Assembly: GCA_014904845.1 (NCBI GenBank)
Contig: MU119236.1
Coordinates: 189,758 to 253,757 of the forward strand
Length of the DNA: 64,000 nt
Direction: 5' to 3'
Source of the DNA: Acephala macrosclerotiorum
Lineage: Eukaryota; Ascomycota; Leotiomycetes; Helotiales; Mollisiaceae
The number at the start of each line of letters is the position of its first letter. The first letter of the stretch is position 1. Position numbers and translations under genes: made by a program. The notes beneath the pieces are model-generated. The model did no database searches. It saw nothing but the letters and a program-made list of their open reading frames with translations, and had not been told where the DNA came from. Below, piece by piece: positions 35,236 to 45,582 of this stretch.

Positions 35236-37219
35236 TTAGATTGTCTTCAGACGTCTGAGCTCGAGTCCCTTCTCTATAAAGCTTGTGGCTAAATACGGAG
35301 AGCCGCCGAAGCTCTTAGCAGCAGCTTCTGGGTCGTCTTTATTCGTTTGAGCAATCTTCCGCTTCTCCACCAAGTGCAAATACAAATCCGTCGTCTTGAT
35401 CAAGACTTCGTCTTCGGCAAATGATTGAAAATTATCTAAAGAGACAACATTTCCCGTCCTATCAAGAATCTTGCAATCATACATCTGTGTAAGCGTAGGG
35501 AAGGGGCCCATATGCCTAAACCTCCTACCAACAGTACTACAGGAGCCCATCAAGCAAGCGACGAGACAGAGTAGCAGAGCGATGCCAGCAACGATGATAT
35601 AAGCGACGAGAGAGGCCTGTCCGACTTGCAATTTGTATCTCATTATCGCAGGAAAGATGTCCGTATCCGGCTCAACGACAGGAAACTGATTAATGAGATC
35701 TTGGCCCAGCGATTGAATAATAGTCGTTGTATTATCAATTTGCTCTAGGAGGAGATGTCTCAACTCCGCGAAATCCTTGGCCTGACAGTGGTAAATCGGA
35801 ATCGTAAGAAGGGATTGAAGGCCAACCTGTGCTCTAGCGTTGGCTCTTGAGTCGTTCTTAGCGAGCTCGGCTAGCCCCTGAAAATACTGCCAAATGATGA
35901 AAGGCTCAACGGGCTTATTGGAGCCGACGCCAATAGCTGCAAGGATCTTGCCATATGCGCTGGTAGAATTTGATGTGTTGGACAGGACGTTGAAGACGTG
36001 GAGGAGCTCGGGGGCTGTGATGTTGACAGGTGATGGGGTATCTGTGAGGAACTGATAGTCGAAAATGGTACCATTGAGTCCATTGTAGATGACGTCTGCA
36101 GGGCGGGTTTGACTTCAAAAGTTGTTTCCCATCCAGAGTCGACCAGCCAAGTAGCATTACTCATGCATTGTAAATTCACCGCAAGAGACTTGGGACATGG
36201 TCTGAGGGCTGTTGACGTCAGCTTAACTGCCCGACAGAGGGGAAAGAAACTTACAAGCTGACATCGTTTGGGGTGCGACGTCCTTCAAGCACAGCTGGTA
36301 GCTTGCCAAGCCGTATCCGTACCTCATACAGTCGGTTTGTTGATCGAACTGAGTTGAATTGGTAGCCTCGAACTGCAAGTGGTATCCGGTCAAGTTCTTT
36401 GCAAGCACAGGCTGGATATCACTGCCAGTCGTGAAGGTGCTGCCAACCAGTAGTCTCGGGGCAAACTGCTCAATGCCTCCAGGAACAAAATATTGTGCAC
36501 GACAGGGCCCACGTGCATCGTTGACAAGTCCACTTGAGCATCCTGCTGTGTCTGTGTCGTTGCTTACATTCGCGACCAAGTCTGGATTTGACAGGAAATC
36601 CTTGAATCTTGTTCCGAAGGAGGAGTCTGCCATGGGTTGAAGCAGAGCTGCCAAAGATGCATTGAAAGCACCGATGCCATAACCTCGTGTTATATTCTGG
36701 GTGGTCTCCTGAAAGTAGATAGGTACGGGTTGGACATTGCCTTAATCTCACCAGCCCGGGTTCCCAAAGTTCGATGTCATAGCTCAATAAAAATGATTGC
36801 ACGTAGAATGTCGAGGGATGAAATACCAGCATACTCAGAACGACGATACCGAGGGTTGGAACGACGGCCATAGTCATCAATCTAAAGATACTCCATGCTC
36901 CAGGATGGTGTCGCCCAAATCGTCTCCACTTCCAGATGATCTCGAACAAGCCATCAATTCCAGTTCCAGATTGAATTGCGAGATCGTCCAGAAGGCAGTG
37001 ACCCGATGACCGTGCTACAAGCATGGCACGTGTTAATTCTAGAGATTGTCCTATGCTAGCGGCCAAGAGTGTGTTGGCTGTCCATGATAGGACGTTGGCT
37101 GTGCCAAGAGCGCTTGCTGGTGAACGCCCGAAGATAGTGTGTCTACAAACCAGGTCCGAATGCCAGAGATATACGACTGTTAGGATGTATGAAGTCCAAG
37201 CAAGGAACAGCGTGGTCTA
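35236..37219 (-). pseudogene. Large membrane protein gene, 3' part, split by transposon
   Basis: Body of a fungal membrane protein of unrecognised family. From the transposon edge downward it encodes a first hydrophobic helix (T-L-F-L-A-W-T-S-Y-I-L-T-V-V-Y-L-W), a second near V-V-P-T-L-G-I-V-V-L, then a long outward-type loop with cysteines and N-glycosylation sequons (for example N-V-S, N-L-T, N-S-T), and a last helix S-L-V-A-Y-I-I-V-A-G-I-A-L-L-L-C-L-V before a cytosolic tail ending at 35236. Introns near 36740-36826 and 36190-36257 are phase-consistent. The frame shifts by one base near 36105, after W-E-T-T-F-E-V-K, with no intron to explain it. The 5' end lies beyond the transposon at 38671-38878. 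The layout resembles DUF3176-like fungal proteins, but I could not confirm that. Confidence 0.7.
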
Positions 37220-37252
37220 CCAGGGGGTGCAGCATTTCGTGACACACCAAAA
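37220..37252. repeat. Left terminal inverted repeat
   Basis: The 33-base left end begins CCAGGGGGTGCAGC. Its inverse complement matches the right end at 31 of 33 positions. One of the two differences is C versus T. Confidence 0.9.
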
Positions 37253-38637
37253 TTAAGTGAAAAACCTCATAAATACACTATATACTCTTTAAACTACTAC
37301 AAATCACTCTTAAGAGACTTTCCACCAAACTTTGCGACCTGTTCACATCTCTTTAGCATCTCAGCTATTTTGGCCCGTACTTTTTTTATTGTGATCTTGC
37401 TTTATTCGTTTTGTAGAACTTCTTTAAGTTGATTTAGCGTATTCTATTGTCTTTTGCGCATTCGCTCTTTTAAGATATACTAATACTTTTCAATCGAATT
37501 CAAATTTGAGAATTGTAAAAAATGAATATAAAAACGTATTTCAATTTCGTCTCGAACAGTTTGAGCGAGTAATATAATTTTTTTAATAGAAAGTTTGTGC
37601 TCGTAGCTCTAATCGTTGTCTTTTTGCAAAATCCAAAGTAAATCGTAGCGCTTAAAGACGAAATTAATAGTTGCTATATAAACAGACAATAAGCGCTCCA
37701 CGTAGTACTTTTGAGTTATAGAATTACTTTTGATTTTGATCTCTACAGAGTGCGATATATCGGTATTTTACTGTTTCAAACGATCATTAAACTTTTTTTC
37801 AGACTCGGATTTCCTCTTTTTAAGTTTTCTAAGTCTCTTAAGCCGCTTCGTATGATTTTTCTCGTCGTAATAGAACTCCAATTTCTCGCACTTAGCGTAC
37901 CAATTGATTTATTTCGCAATATGCAATTAATTGCTTTACTTTTTTGACTTTTTTTGAATATTATTCGAATTTGTACGCGTTTCTTTTTTTTTTAAGATTC
38001 TTTTAGTCTTTATCAATAATAAATCAATATGTGCTTCGTCTATAAAAAAATGTAAATATCAATAATTTTCTACAAACTTTTTTTATATTCGTTACTAAAA
38101 GTCTTTTTTTTGATTTTATTCGCAAACGAGATTTTCTTTTTGATATATGCCATTTTGTAGCGCTAAACGTTTTTCGTATGCTTTTTGAGTTGTATCTATA
38201 AAACTTTTTTTTTAGCGAGAATATTGTACTTTTCGATTTAGTATTCGAATAATTAATCGCGTAGTAAATTTCGTTTGCTAACTAGAAATCGATACGTCGC
38301 TTTTATAACTCGAGACTTTCGTTCAAGTATCTTTGACCTCTTATGACTCCGACGATACGCGTTTGACCCAATATCACGTCGTTCTCGTAGTCATCTATAG
38401 TTTGTTTCGCGGGATATTTCAATCTGCTTGCAAATACGAGTAAACGACTTTGTGCGATTATCGCGATCGAAATCTCTAAAGAAACTTGATTTCTTTGAAG
38501 TAATATATTCTCTGATTTTGATTTCGCGATCGAAAGTACTCGGACGAAGTCGTGAACGTAGTTGTAGTACTATAATTAATAATTTAAAAAGTTGTTTACG
38601 TATGTTAATGAGATTATTGACAATGCGCACGGGCCAT

Positions 38638-38670
38638 TTTTAGTGTGTCACGAAATGCTGCAGCCCCTGG
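38638..38670. repeat. Right terminal inverted repeat
   Basis: Right end of the transposon, ending GCTGCAGCCCCTGG. It pairs with 37220-37252 with two mismatches, and directly abuts the interrupted gene's 5' coding segment. Confidence 0.9.
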
Positions 38671-38878
38671 TGGTCCATGACAGCAATCTGCGTCGGGGGA
38701 GGCGTTCGAGACAGGACCGCCGTGCTGGCTGGAGCAATACTTGGGACGTCCCGGGCTTAGACCCCAGTCCGAGTTTCCGAGCGAGCAATTTTGCCACCGT
38801 CATAGAAGGTACAGAAGTATCTCGCAATTGTTCTGCTGCGGGGCTGGAAGGGGGTTTGTCCACCAGCAAGCAATGCAT
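38671..38878 (-). pseudogene. 5' coding segment of the transposon-split membrane protein
   Basis: An open minus frame from ATG at 38876-38878 (M-H-C-L-L-V-D) runs straight to the transposon edge, ending R-R-R-L-L-S-W-T-T. When the element and one seven-base flank copy are set aside, this frame continues directly into T-L-F-L-A-W-T-S-Y-I, the first helix of the downstream part. That frame match, together with a basic region just before the helix as expected for a cytosolic N-terminus, supports a single original gene. The true start could be further upstream. Confidence 0.6.
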
Positions 38879-39538
38879 CTGAGCAGCTGATCCTGATATT
38901 TGTACTTTCTTCGAGTTTGCCCAGCATCACCGGCATCCTGACGTCCTTATTGCAATCTTCATCAAGGAAGACGTTGGTATCCTGAACGAGCATTGCCATT
39001 CGCCTGCTCACTTTACGGATAGCAAAAGACATTTCGGAGGACTCATAATATGACAGAAGTGAGGCCGGAACTTAATATCTCTAAGCCCCGGAAGTTTAAT
39101 GGCGAGGCTGTCGGCTCGTCCCTTGCGTTGAACGAAAGAAACCTTACGGGGGTCATCTAGGAACCATGTATATTCCGATGAGGGACATGGAAGCCTAGAG
39201 GGATCTGGTAAGAATCGAAGCTCGTGTAGCTGCTTGTGTAACTTCATGAAAGGGCGTCGCGAGGGAATCAGTGATAAGGGCGAGGACAGAGCTTAACGTT
39301 GCCTAGCCTCGAATACGAACAGCGGAGCTCGTCCCGCTTCGCAAAAAGGGGCGTTGGCGCTAATGCAAGATCAGTATCGGATCTCGGTGTGGACCTGCAT
39401 TTCATTTGCTCAGCAGGACAATTTCTAAGAGGAGCTGAGCTTTTCAAAGTTACACCATGAACATGCGTTTCGGTGACCCAACAGGATCGTGCTCTTGTCG
39501 GGCGTCGTTGGCCATGTTGAGTGACCACGTGCCGAGTA
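38879..39538. other. Intergenic stretch, nothing recognised
   Basis: About 660 bases between the split membrane gene and the aminotransferase relic. Minus frames 39008-39247 and 39268-39528 lack recognisable domains. Confidence 0.35.
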
Positions 39539-40270
39539 TCATTCGTCCGTGATCTTCCCCTTTATATCCGCGATATCATTCAATGCTTGTTCAATTATAT
39601 CAAGCCCCCTGAGAAGCATAGTCTCTTCAATGGCAAGGGCAGGAGCGAGTCTGATACGAGCTCTATGACTATTAGTCAGCAGCCCTCGCTGCAACAGTAA
39701 TGCAGTCAGACGTCCTCCAGTCACACGCCCGAGTGGATGGGCTTGATGGATGTATACCAATCGAACCAATCCTTGGCCCCGATCTCGATCAAAGTAGGGA
39801 GGTCTGAATGTCGCAAATCGCTCGTCTAGCTTTTAGCTGAGAATTTGACAGCGTTCAACGAGCTTTTCTTCGCCGGTGATATCTAGAGTTATGATGGCTA
39901 CAACGCTGGCGAAGGGATCCCTAGAGAACACTGAGCCATATTGTCTAGGACCACGGCCCATGACTTCGTTCATTCCAAGAACCACCGAAATTGGGTACAT
40001 ACCTCCTGAGAGTGACTTTCCTAAGATCCATGTCAGGCTTGATGCCTGATTTTTGATTCGACACCAAGTATCCCGCTCTTCCCAAACCAGCTTGGATCTC
40101 ATCGGCAATCAGTAAAACGTTGTACTTCGTACTTAAATCTCGAACACAAACGGGATATCCATCCTCGGCGGGAAGGCATCCAGCATTTCCTTGCACACAT
40201 TCAATCATAAATGCTGCAGTTTGTGCCCCCCATTCCTTGAATGCTTGGTCCAGATCTTCAATATTGCCAC
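39539..40270 (-). pseudogene. Ornithine aminotransferase (class III) C-terminal relic
   Basis: C-terminal part of a PLP-dependent class III aminotransferase, closest in motif to ornithine aminotransferase, which turns ornithine into glutamate semialdehyde in arginine breakdown. In order: N-V-L-L-I-A-D-E-I-Q-A-G-L-G-R-A-G, holding the aspartate that contacts PLP nitrogen; G-K-S-L-S-G-G-M-Y-P-I-S-V-V, holding the lysine that binds PLP; then the G-S-x-F-S-R-D-P-x-A-S block; and H-R-A-R-I-R-L-A-P-A-L near the end. The frame shifts by one base near 40025, and stops separate the block ending at 39836 from the C-terminal piece. The first 140 or so family residues, including most of the dimer and substrate region, are not found upstream. 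Truncation plus frameshift mean a pseudogene, possibly a dispensable paralogue. Confidence 0.75.
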
Positions 40271-40603
40271 CTGCGTACTACTTCTTTTAATACAACCTCG
40301 GTGTGTGCATCGTGCTCGTCTTTTGGGTAGCTTATAAGTTGATTTATCGTACTCCATTCCGGGACGTCAAGATCTGTGATATCACGAGTGGAAGGAGGGA
40401 GATGACTACCATAGAGATCGACCGGTTGGAGAGGTGATATGCGATGCCGATGTGGAGAAGATTTACAAACTATTTCGAGATTTGGTGAGGGTAGCTCGAC
40501 CCTGGTAACGATAGTTAGTGAGAGAGATTTGCAAAAAGAACATGTGCAGCATACCAGGACGCCGGCAAACGGTGAAAACGAATTCTTGGTCCAAAGTGGT
40601 ACC
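40271..40603. other. Short intergenic stretch
   Basis: About 330 bases between the aminotransferase relic and the 3' end of the SAM-domain gene. A 45-codon minus frame near 40275-40410 adjoins the relic but does not match aminotransferase sequence. Confidence 0.35.
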
Positions 40604-43118
40604 CTAGGCGTAGTTCACTGTAGGAGCAAGCCAATGTCGACTCTGAACAAGACCCCTAATCAACCGTCTCAACCGCTTCCCCTCTTCTCGTTCCCTCGCC
40701 TTATCCCAGCCCGTTCCGCTATCTGCGCACTCCTGTTCTAGTCTAGGATACACTTTCTGATGCATGGTATCAAAATTTAGTCCGTCGAGTTCGAGGAAAG
40801 CAGAGCCGTGGATATTCAGATAGATGAATGTCTCGGCCCACTCATCTGAAAAGTTGTTCTCTTTCAGCCAGAATTCCACGACGTCCAGTGTCCAGTACTC
40901 TGGGTTCATTGCTGTCAGTCTGCGAGACTGAAGTTTTTCACGCAACTTTTGGATCTCGGCCGTGCTGCGAGGTTGTGGAGAGGTAGAAGGGTCGACGGTT
41001 GGAGTTTCACTTGGAGGACCGGCCTGCGGAGAGGCAGATCTAGACGCGGCCAACTCCGCTCGCAGTTGCTCGTCGAATACATGCAGCGGCGACGAGACTG
41101 TCTCTGGGGAGTCTGCTGCGAGGGAAGGCCAAGAGAGAACAGGAGATGACTGAGATCTTTCTTCAGTTCCAGAGTCGCGGGGAGAATTCGACTGTAATAC
41201 CTCTGGCGGTAGTTTTGGTGGCATTCCTGGTGGTGGTCGTATGACGATGGGTTGGTGCCGATCGATTTGATGTACCTCGACTTTTGGTTGGATTTTTTGA
41301 TGCCCTGGGCCGTTCAATGGGTATTGGAGAAGTCTGCCAGAGGTCCGTTCCTGCGCACTGGAATGGAAATTGAGGCGAACGAGACGTGCACCGCCATTGG
41401 AAATGCGCCGCTGTAGCATGCTACGAACTGTACTGGTGTTTCGATCGCGGGTCGGCTTTGGCTCTGCGCATTGCGATCCAGGGATCTTTTGCAGTAGTCT
41501 TTCTATGAATGATCGTTGCCGTATTGTAATCTTGGATGGCTCACGAACTGGGGCCGATGCCTCATTGCTAGCTTGGCTCGTCTGCTCGCCCTGCTCTCCT
41601 TGAAGCTGGGTTTGGGGCGGTAGATAATCCCGGGGGTACTTCTCTCGGAATTTTAAGGGAGTCGCTGGCAACTCGACGAAATAGATGCTCACATTTTTGT
41701 AGCATCGGAAGTCCATCGCAGTCGACTTATCCGCTTGCATGGCCTTGCGAGAACCTGTTGCAAGATCTGAAATGGTTCTCTTTATCGGTCTGGGTAGTAC
41801 TTTCTTGGCTTTCCGGAATACGCTTTGACATTCGAGACTAGGAAAGATATCAGAATCCTAAGGACTTGCTCCAGTTCCTATTTGGGGAACGTACCATGTG
41901 GTTGTATCAAGGTTGATCGTTGTAATACGCGATGATCGACAACCAATTCGGGTGCAGCCTTCTGGCACAAGTCCTTCACCTCGATACCGGCCAATGATGA
42001 TTGTCATTGTGATATGAGATCCTGGAATCAAACCAAAGAAGTTTGATTCTAAGATCGAACGCCCGGTTCCTCGATAGAACATCTCATAGTCACCGGATCG
42101 GACTTTGGCAGATCCTGGACCTTTCTTGAACTGTGCTTGAACAACCGCTTCGATTTTCTGAAGTATGGTGAGCAAGTGTTTGATAACAGGCTTATGTGGG
42201 TTCTTACATCCCAATCGTACTCCGATGGAATCAAGAACCTCCGACCGAGAGCGTCTTCAAACTTAACTGGAGGCTGAGCCCATGTATGATCCAGGTCCGG
42301 AGGAGGTAGATTGTGCGAAGCCTTTGCTAAATGCAACAGCATTTCGTTCTGGGATTTCCTTGCTAAAGGTCAGCATTTTCTAAATATCTGGCAGAATGGA
42401 CACTTACCAGGCGCCAATTGCTATCGACAACAGAGCGTCGAGTTTGGGTACCGTGTCCCTGGATACTGTTAGCTATTGAATACTGAGATTCGATGGCCAC
42501 TGGGTCATATGTACACTGTTGGGATGAGGCTAATCTTCTCTACCATTTCCGCCTGCTCTCTGGTCAATTGCTGTATGAGCTTTGTACTAATGTCTTGCTT
42601 TTGCTCGATCCTGCCGCCTTGCGACTGAGACTTGGATGATGTCTTTCTGGCACATTTTAGCGGAGTTGATTCAATTGAGAGACTGTCAGTTACAACAAAG
42701 CTGTGTTCAGCCTCAAATTAAGAGCGCCGACGTGGGCTACGAGATAGCTTCTTAGCTCCGGAACGTCCTTTTTGATGAGCAACTCCCATCTGACCATACG
42801 CGGTGCAGCCCTCAATTTTGACCGCGTCGAGGAAGCCCCAAGAGAGTCTTCAAAAGGTCGGACTTTGTTATAAAATCGTTGCAATGTTTCGCCGCATGAA
42901 CAAGAGGCAAACTTTAATGCTTGAACTTCCGGTGTTTGTCCAGGCACTTTGGTCAGCTCAGAAATCTCATGTAGTCCTCTTGACAAGGCTTGGAGCTCCG
43001 AAACTAGTTCTTGGAAGTGGTCTCGTGCATCGTGAGAGCCTCCAATGCACTGGACAACTCTGTTTACCAAAGAAATTGTGGCGACGATATCACCGGCGCT
43101 CCAGCCGAAAGAAGCCAT
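40604..43118 (-). CDS. Fungal N-domain / ubiquitin-like / SAM-domain signalling protein
   Basis: Intact multi-exon gene. ATG at 43116-43118 starts M-A-S-F-G-W-S-A-G-D-I-V-A-T-I, typical of the N-terminal helical domain found on fungal NACHT and other P-loop NTPases. A linker with coiled-coil character (about 42510-42650) follows. Then P-P-V-K-F-E-D-A-L-G-R-R-F begins a fungal ubiquitin-like domain that runs to I-T-M-T-I-I-I. A long low-complexity, proline- and serine-rich region leads to a C-terminal SAM-type domain: Y-W-T-L-D-V-V-E-F-W-L-K-E-N-N-F followed by L-N-I-H-G-S-A-F-L-E-L and H-Q-K-V-Y-P-R-L, as in Bck1-type MAPKKK proteins. There is no kinase or NTPase domain, so it looks like an adaptor. 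Introns near 42650-42692, 42470-42530, 42355-42408, 42145-42209 and 41858-41895 are approximate. Role in oligomerisation or signalling is inferred. Confidence 0.78.
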
Positions 43119-44117
43119 TGTTAGAGAAAATCAATTCAAAATCGATTTCAAGGCGAATTGCAAATTAAACATTTGGGACATCAAGAGGGAAAGGATAGTG
43201 TACGCGTAGAAGTAAGCATAGCGAAGAACAAGGTTGGCGACGGCACAGTCGCTCAAACGACGGTGGCTGTGTTTCAGATCCTCGGTAGCATTCATACAGA
43301 TGTAATTCTTCCAATCATCGCGTTGGCCAGAGTGTCCGAAGCAGCAGGGCAGCCTCATGGGCGACTCGGATCCGTAGTCGGTGAGAGTCCATTTGATGAA
43401 TTGCCGGCTGTGCTGGAATGACTTTTGTAACAGTGTCGACTGCATCCTCAACGGCGATCGAACTGCCCAAATGGGCCAAATGGGGGGAATGATCAAAAGA
43501 AACAAATTCAGCAAAATTGTCGTTCTCACAAGAGCCTAACAGAGACGCTCCTTGCCCTAGATACTGGTGAATTCGAGAGGCGAGAGTGCAGCCTTGAGAC
43601 AGCGGTGAGAGCATGTTTTTACAGCAGATTCGGGTAACGGACTGGATTGCCATTCTCTCGTGGCATTTGCGCAGTAAGACGGGCATCTCTCATGCATATG
43701 CACTCCACAGCAGCTGGGCAAAGAGGCACTTGATCATCTCAAACAGCAGGGTGTTGGTTGGCAGCATCTGCGAGCCTTGCAGCATGGCTTGAGACAACGC
43801 TCATTGCCCAGCCCCATTTTCTTCAACTTGGATTCGCTGTGGAGAGACGTTCGTCGTCTTGTTGACGTTGATGTCGTGAGAGGAAAAGAATGAGCAGGAT
43901 GGAATTGACTTTGGTGCGACGTTGCGACAAGGTTACTGCGCCTCAGGCCAGTCTGGGCCTCCTGAACATTTCTGAGCACGCCTTGCTTATCGCGTCAACA
44001 CCTTCCCTGCTTACCATTCCACCCCACTACGAACATCCCTCCACCACCGGGTCACCGACTGCTGCCTGTGATGATGGATTATCGAGCCTCTTCCCAAAGT
44101 ACCGATGAGACAATACA
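43119..44117. other. 1 kb stretch with unresolved minus-strand frames
   Basis: Minus frames at 43131-43529, 43315-43686 and 43734-43979 are 80-130 codons long and overlap in different frames. The middle one has protein-like composition (for example S-S-I-A-V-E-D-A-V-D-T-V-T-K-V-I), so a decayed or spliced gene may be here, but I recognise no family. The right end is the promoter side of the lipid kinase gene. Confidence 0.35.
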
Positions 44118-45582
44118 ATGGCAGACTCTTCGAGCGACTCCTTGAGACACAGTTCCAGCTCCAGCGACACCGAAAGCAGCACCACGAACTATGGCCATGT
44201 TGACGACGAACCGGCACATTTCACCTACCGCGACGGTGCATTGAGCTGGGGATCCTCGAAGCTCCTCGACGAGAACATCATCTGTGTGACCGCGCAACCC
44301 GCGAGTAGCACAGCACACACGATATTCAGTCTAGCTCCTGTTGAAGAAGGGTCGCAGACTCCATTCGAGCTTCGAACGACGCGCACGACACTCCTCCCGC
44401 AAGATTTCCTAGACAGACATCTATTCAAAGGTCTGCCAATCTATCTCCAGGAGGACAATGAGATTCATGTCTTGATATCCACGCTGTCTGGCACGGGGCT
44501 CGCGCCGTCCTTCTTCGATGCAATTCTACACCCAGTCCTGGTTGCGATCGGGCTAGCAGATTCCAAGTACAGCGTACTACGAACCAAGGATACGGAGTCT
44601 GTCATCGAGTTCGCGAGAGCTATACTTCTGCCACTTGCAAACGATGGGAAGAAGCAGACGGTCCTGATGCTCAGTGGTGATGGCGGAATGGTAGATACTG
44701 TTAATGGGTTGCTGGAAGATGGGAAACGAGCAGAGTAGGTTTGAACCCCCTTTTGCGATTCTGCCATACTAACAATTCAGGTCCTACAAACGACCAACTC
44801 TTGCCCAACTACCTCTTGGTACTGGCAACGCTCTATTCCACTCTCTGCATAAACCCACCGACGCTGGCCTCCCTTCAATATATATACAAGGTCTTCGAAC
44901 CCTCCTTCACGGCACACCGAAACCACTTCCCATATTCCGAGCAACGTTCTCGCCCGGAGCAAGGCTCATCACGAACGAGGCTCAAACGACAAGTCCTTTG
45001 AAAAACAACACATTGTATGGTGCTGTGGTAGCGAGTTATGGTCTACATGCTACTCTGGTGGCAGACTCGGACACGACAGAATACCGGAAGCACGGAGACA
45101 AGAGGTTTGGTCTGGTTGCCAAAGATCTTCTGTTTCCAGAAGATGGCGCAAAGCCGCATGCCTACCATGCTGAGGTGACTTTGCTCAAAGATGGACACAA
45201 AGAGATAGTCAACAGGGAAGAGCACGGCTACGTGCTGTCGACCTTAGTCTCAAATCTGGAGAAGACGTTCACGATATCTCCGGACAGCAAGCCGTTTGAT
45301 CGGGCCCTGAGGGTGGTTCACTTTGGGGCATTGAATGGAGAGGAGACCATGGATGTTATGAAGGCCGCTTATGATGATGGGAAACACGTAGGAGCGGACA
45401 ATGTTGGATACGACAGTGTCGAAACCTTGAGGATCGATTTCAAAGAGCCTGGTGAGAGCTGGAAATGGAGGCGGTGCTGTATTGACGGGTTGATCGTTGG
45501 TGTTGAGGAGGGAGGTTGGATGGAAGCGAGCCTTCTCGGTAGTGGTGAGGAGGCTGTTGATGTCGTTGCAGATACATCTTGA
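44118..45582 (+). CDS. Diacylglycerol/sphingosine kinase-like lipid kinase
   Basis: Protein with a diacylglycerol-kinase catalytic-type fold, the family that phosphorylates diacylglycerol, sphingoid bases or ceramide. Two exons: 44118-44734 and 44781-45582, with the intron ending after a perfect TACTAAC branch site and CAG. ATG at 44118 starts a Ser-rich tail (M-A-D-S-S-S-D-S). Then V-L-I-S-T-L-S-G-T-G-L-A opens the catalytic domain; L-M-L-S-G-D-G-G-M-V-D-T-V-N-G occupies the place of the usual G-G-D-G-T loop, and L-P-L-G-T-G-N-A-L-F-H-S follows across the intron. The C-terminal β-sandwich half has G-L-H-A-T-L-V and H-F-G-A-L-N-G. The S-G-D-G-G variant of the nucleotide loop is unusual. Total about 472 residues, no membrane segment. 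Substrate cannot be told from sequence. It is probably active but unproven. Confidence 0.82.

Larger units (their letters stand above)
37220..38670 (-). mobile_element. RIP-degraded Tc1/mariner-like DNA transposon
   Basis: A 1451-base element with near-perfect 33-base terminal inverted repeats, extremely AT-rich inside. Reading the minus strand, transposase traces remain: F-D-R-E-I-K-I-R-E-Y near the N-terminus (38391-38630), F-I-D-E-A-H-I-D near 38020-38045 (a D-containing block of the DDE/D core), and L-N-S-I-E-K-Y-stop-Y-I-L-K-E-R-M-R near 37465-37520, where TAG replaces the tryptophan of the usual N-P-I-E-x-x-W motif. Loss of G and C with TGG to TAG changes fits RIP. It is certainly inactive. 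It sits inside the membrane-protein gene; the flanks are TGGTCTA (37213-37219) and TGGTCCA (38671-38677). A mariner-type element would be expected to duplicate only TA, so the seven-base match is notable. Confidence 0.85.

Noticed and set aside
35236..37219. Assigning the split membrane protein to DUF3176
   Set aside because: Overall layout is similar, but the family's characteristic motifs were not found.
37220..38670. hAT-type transposon, suggested by CAGGGG ends
   Set aside because: Internal D-E-A-H-I-D and L-N-S-I-E-K-Y blocks fit a Tc1/mariner transposase, and no eight-base duplication is present.
43131..43979. Zn2Cys6 or AflR-type regulator on the minus strand, suggested by cysteine-rich frames
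   Set aside because: The cysteines do not have the required spacing, and the frames do not join.
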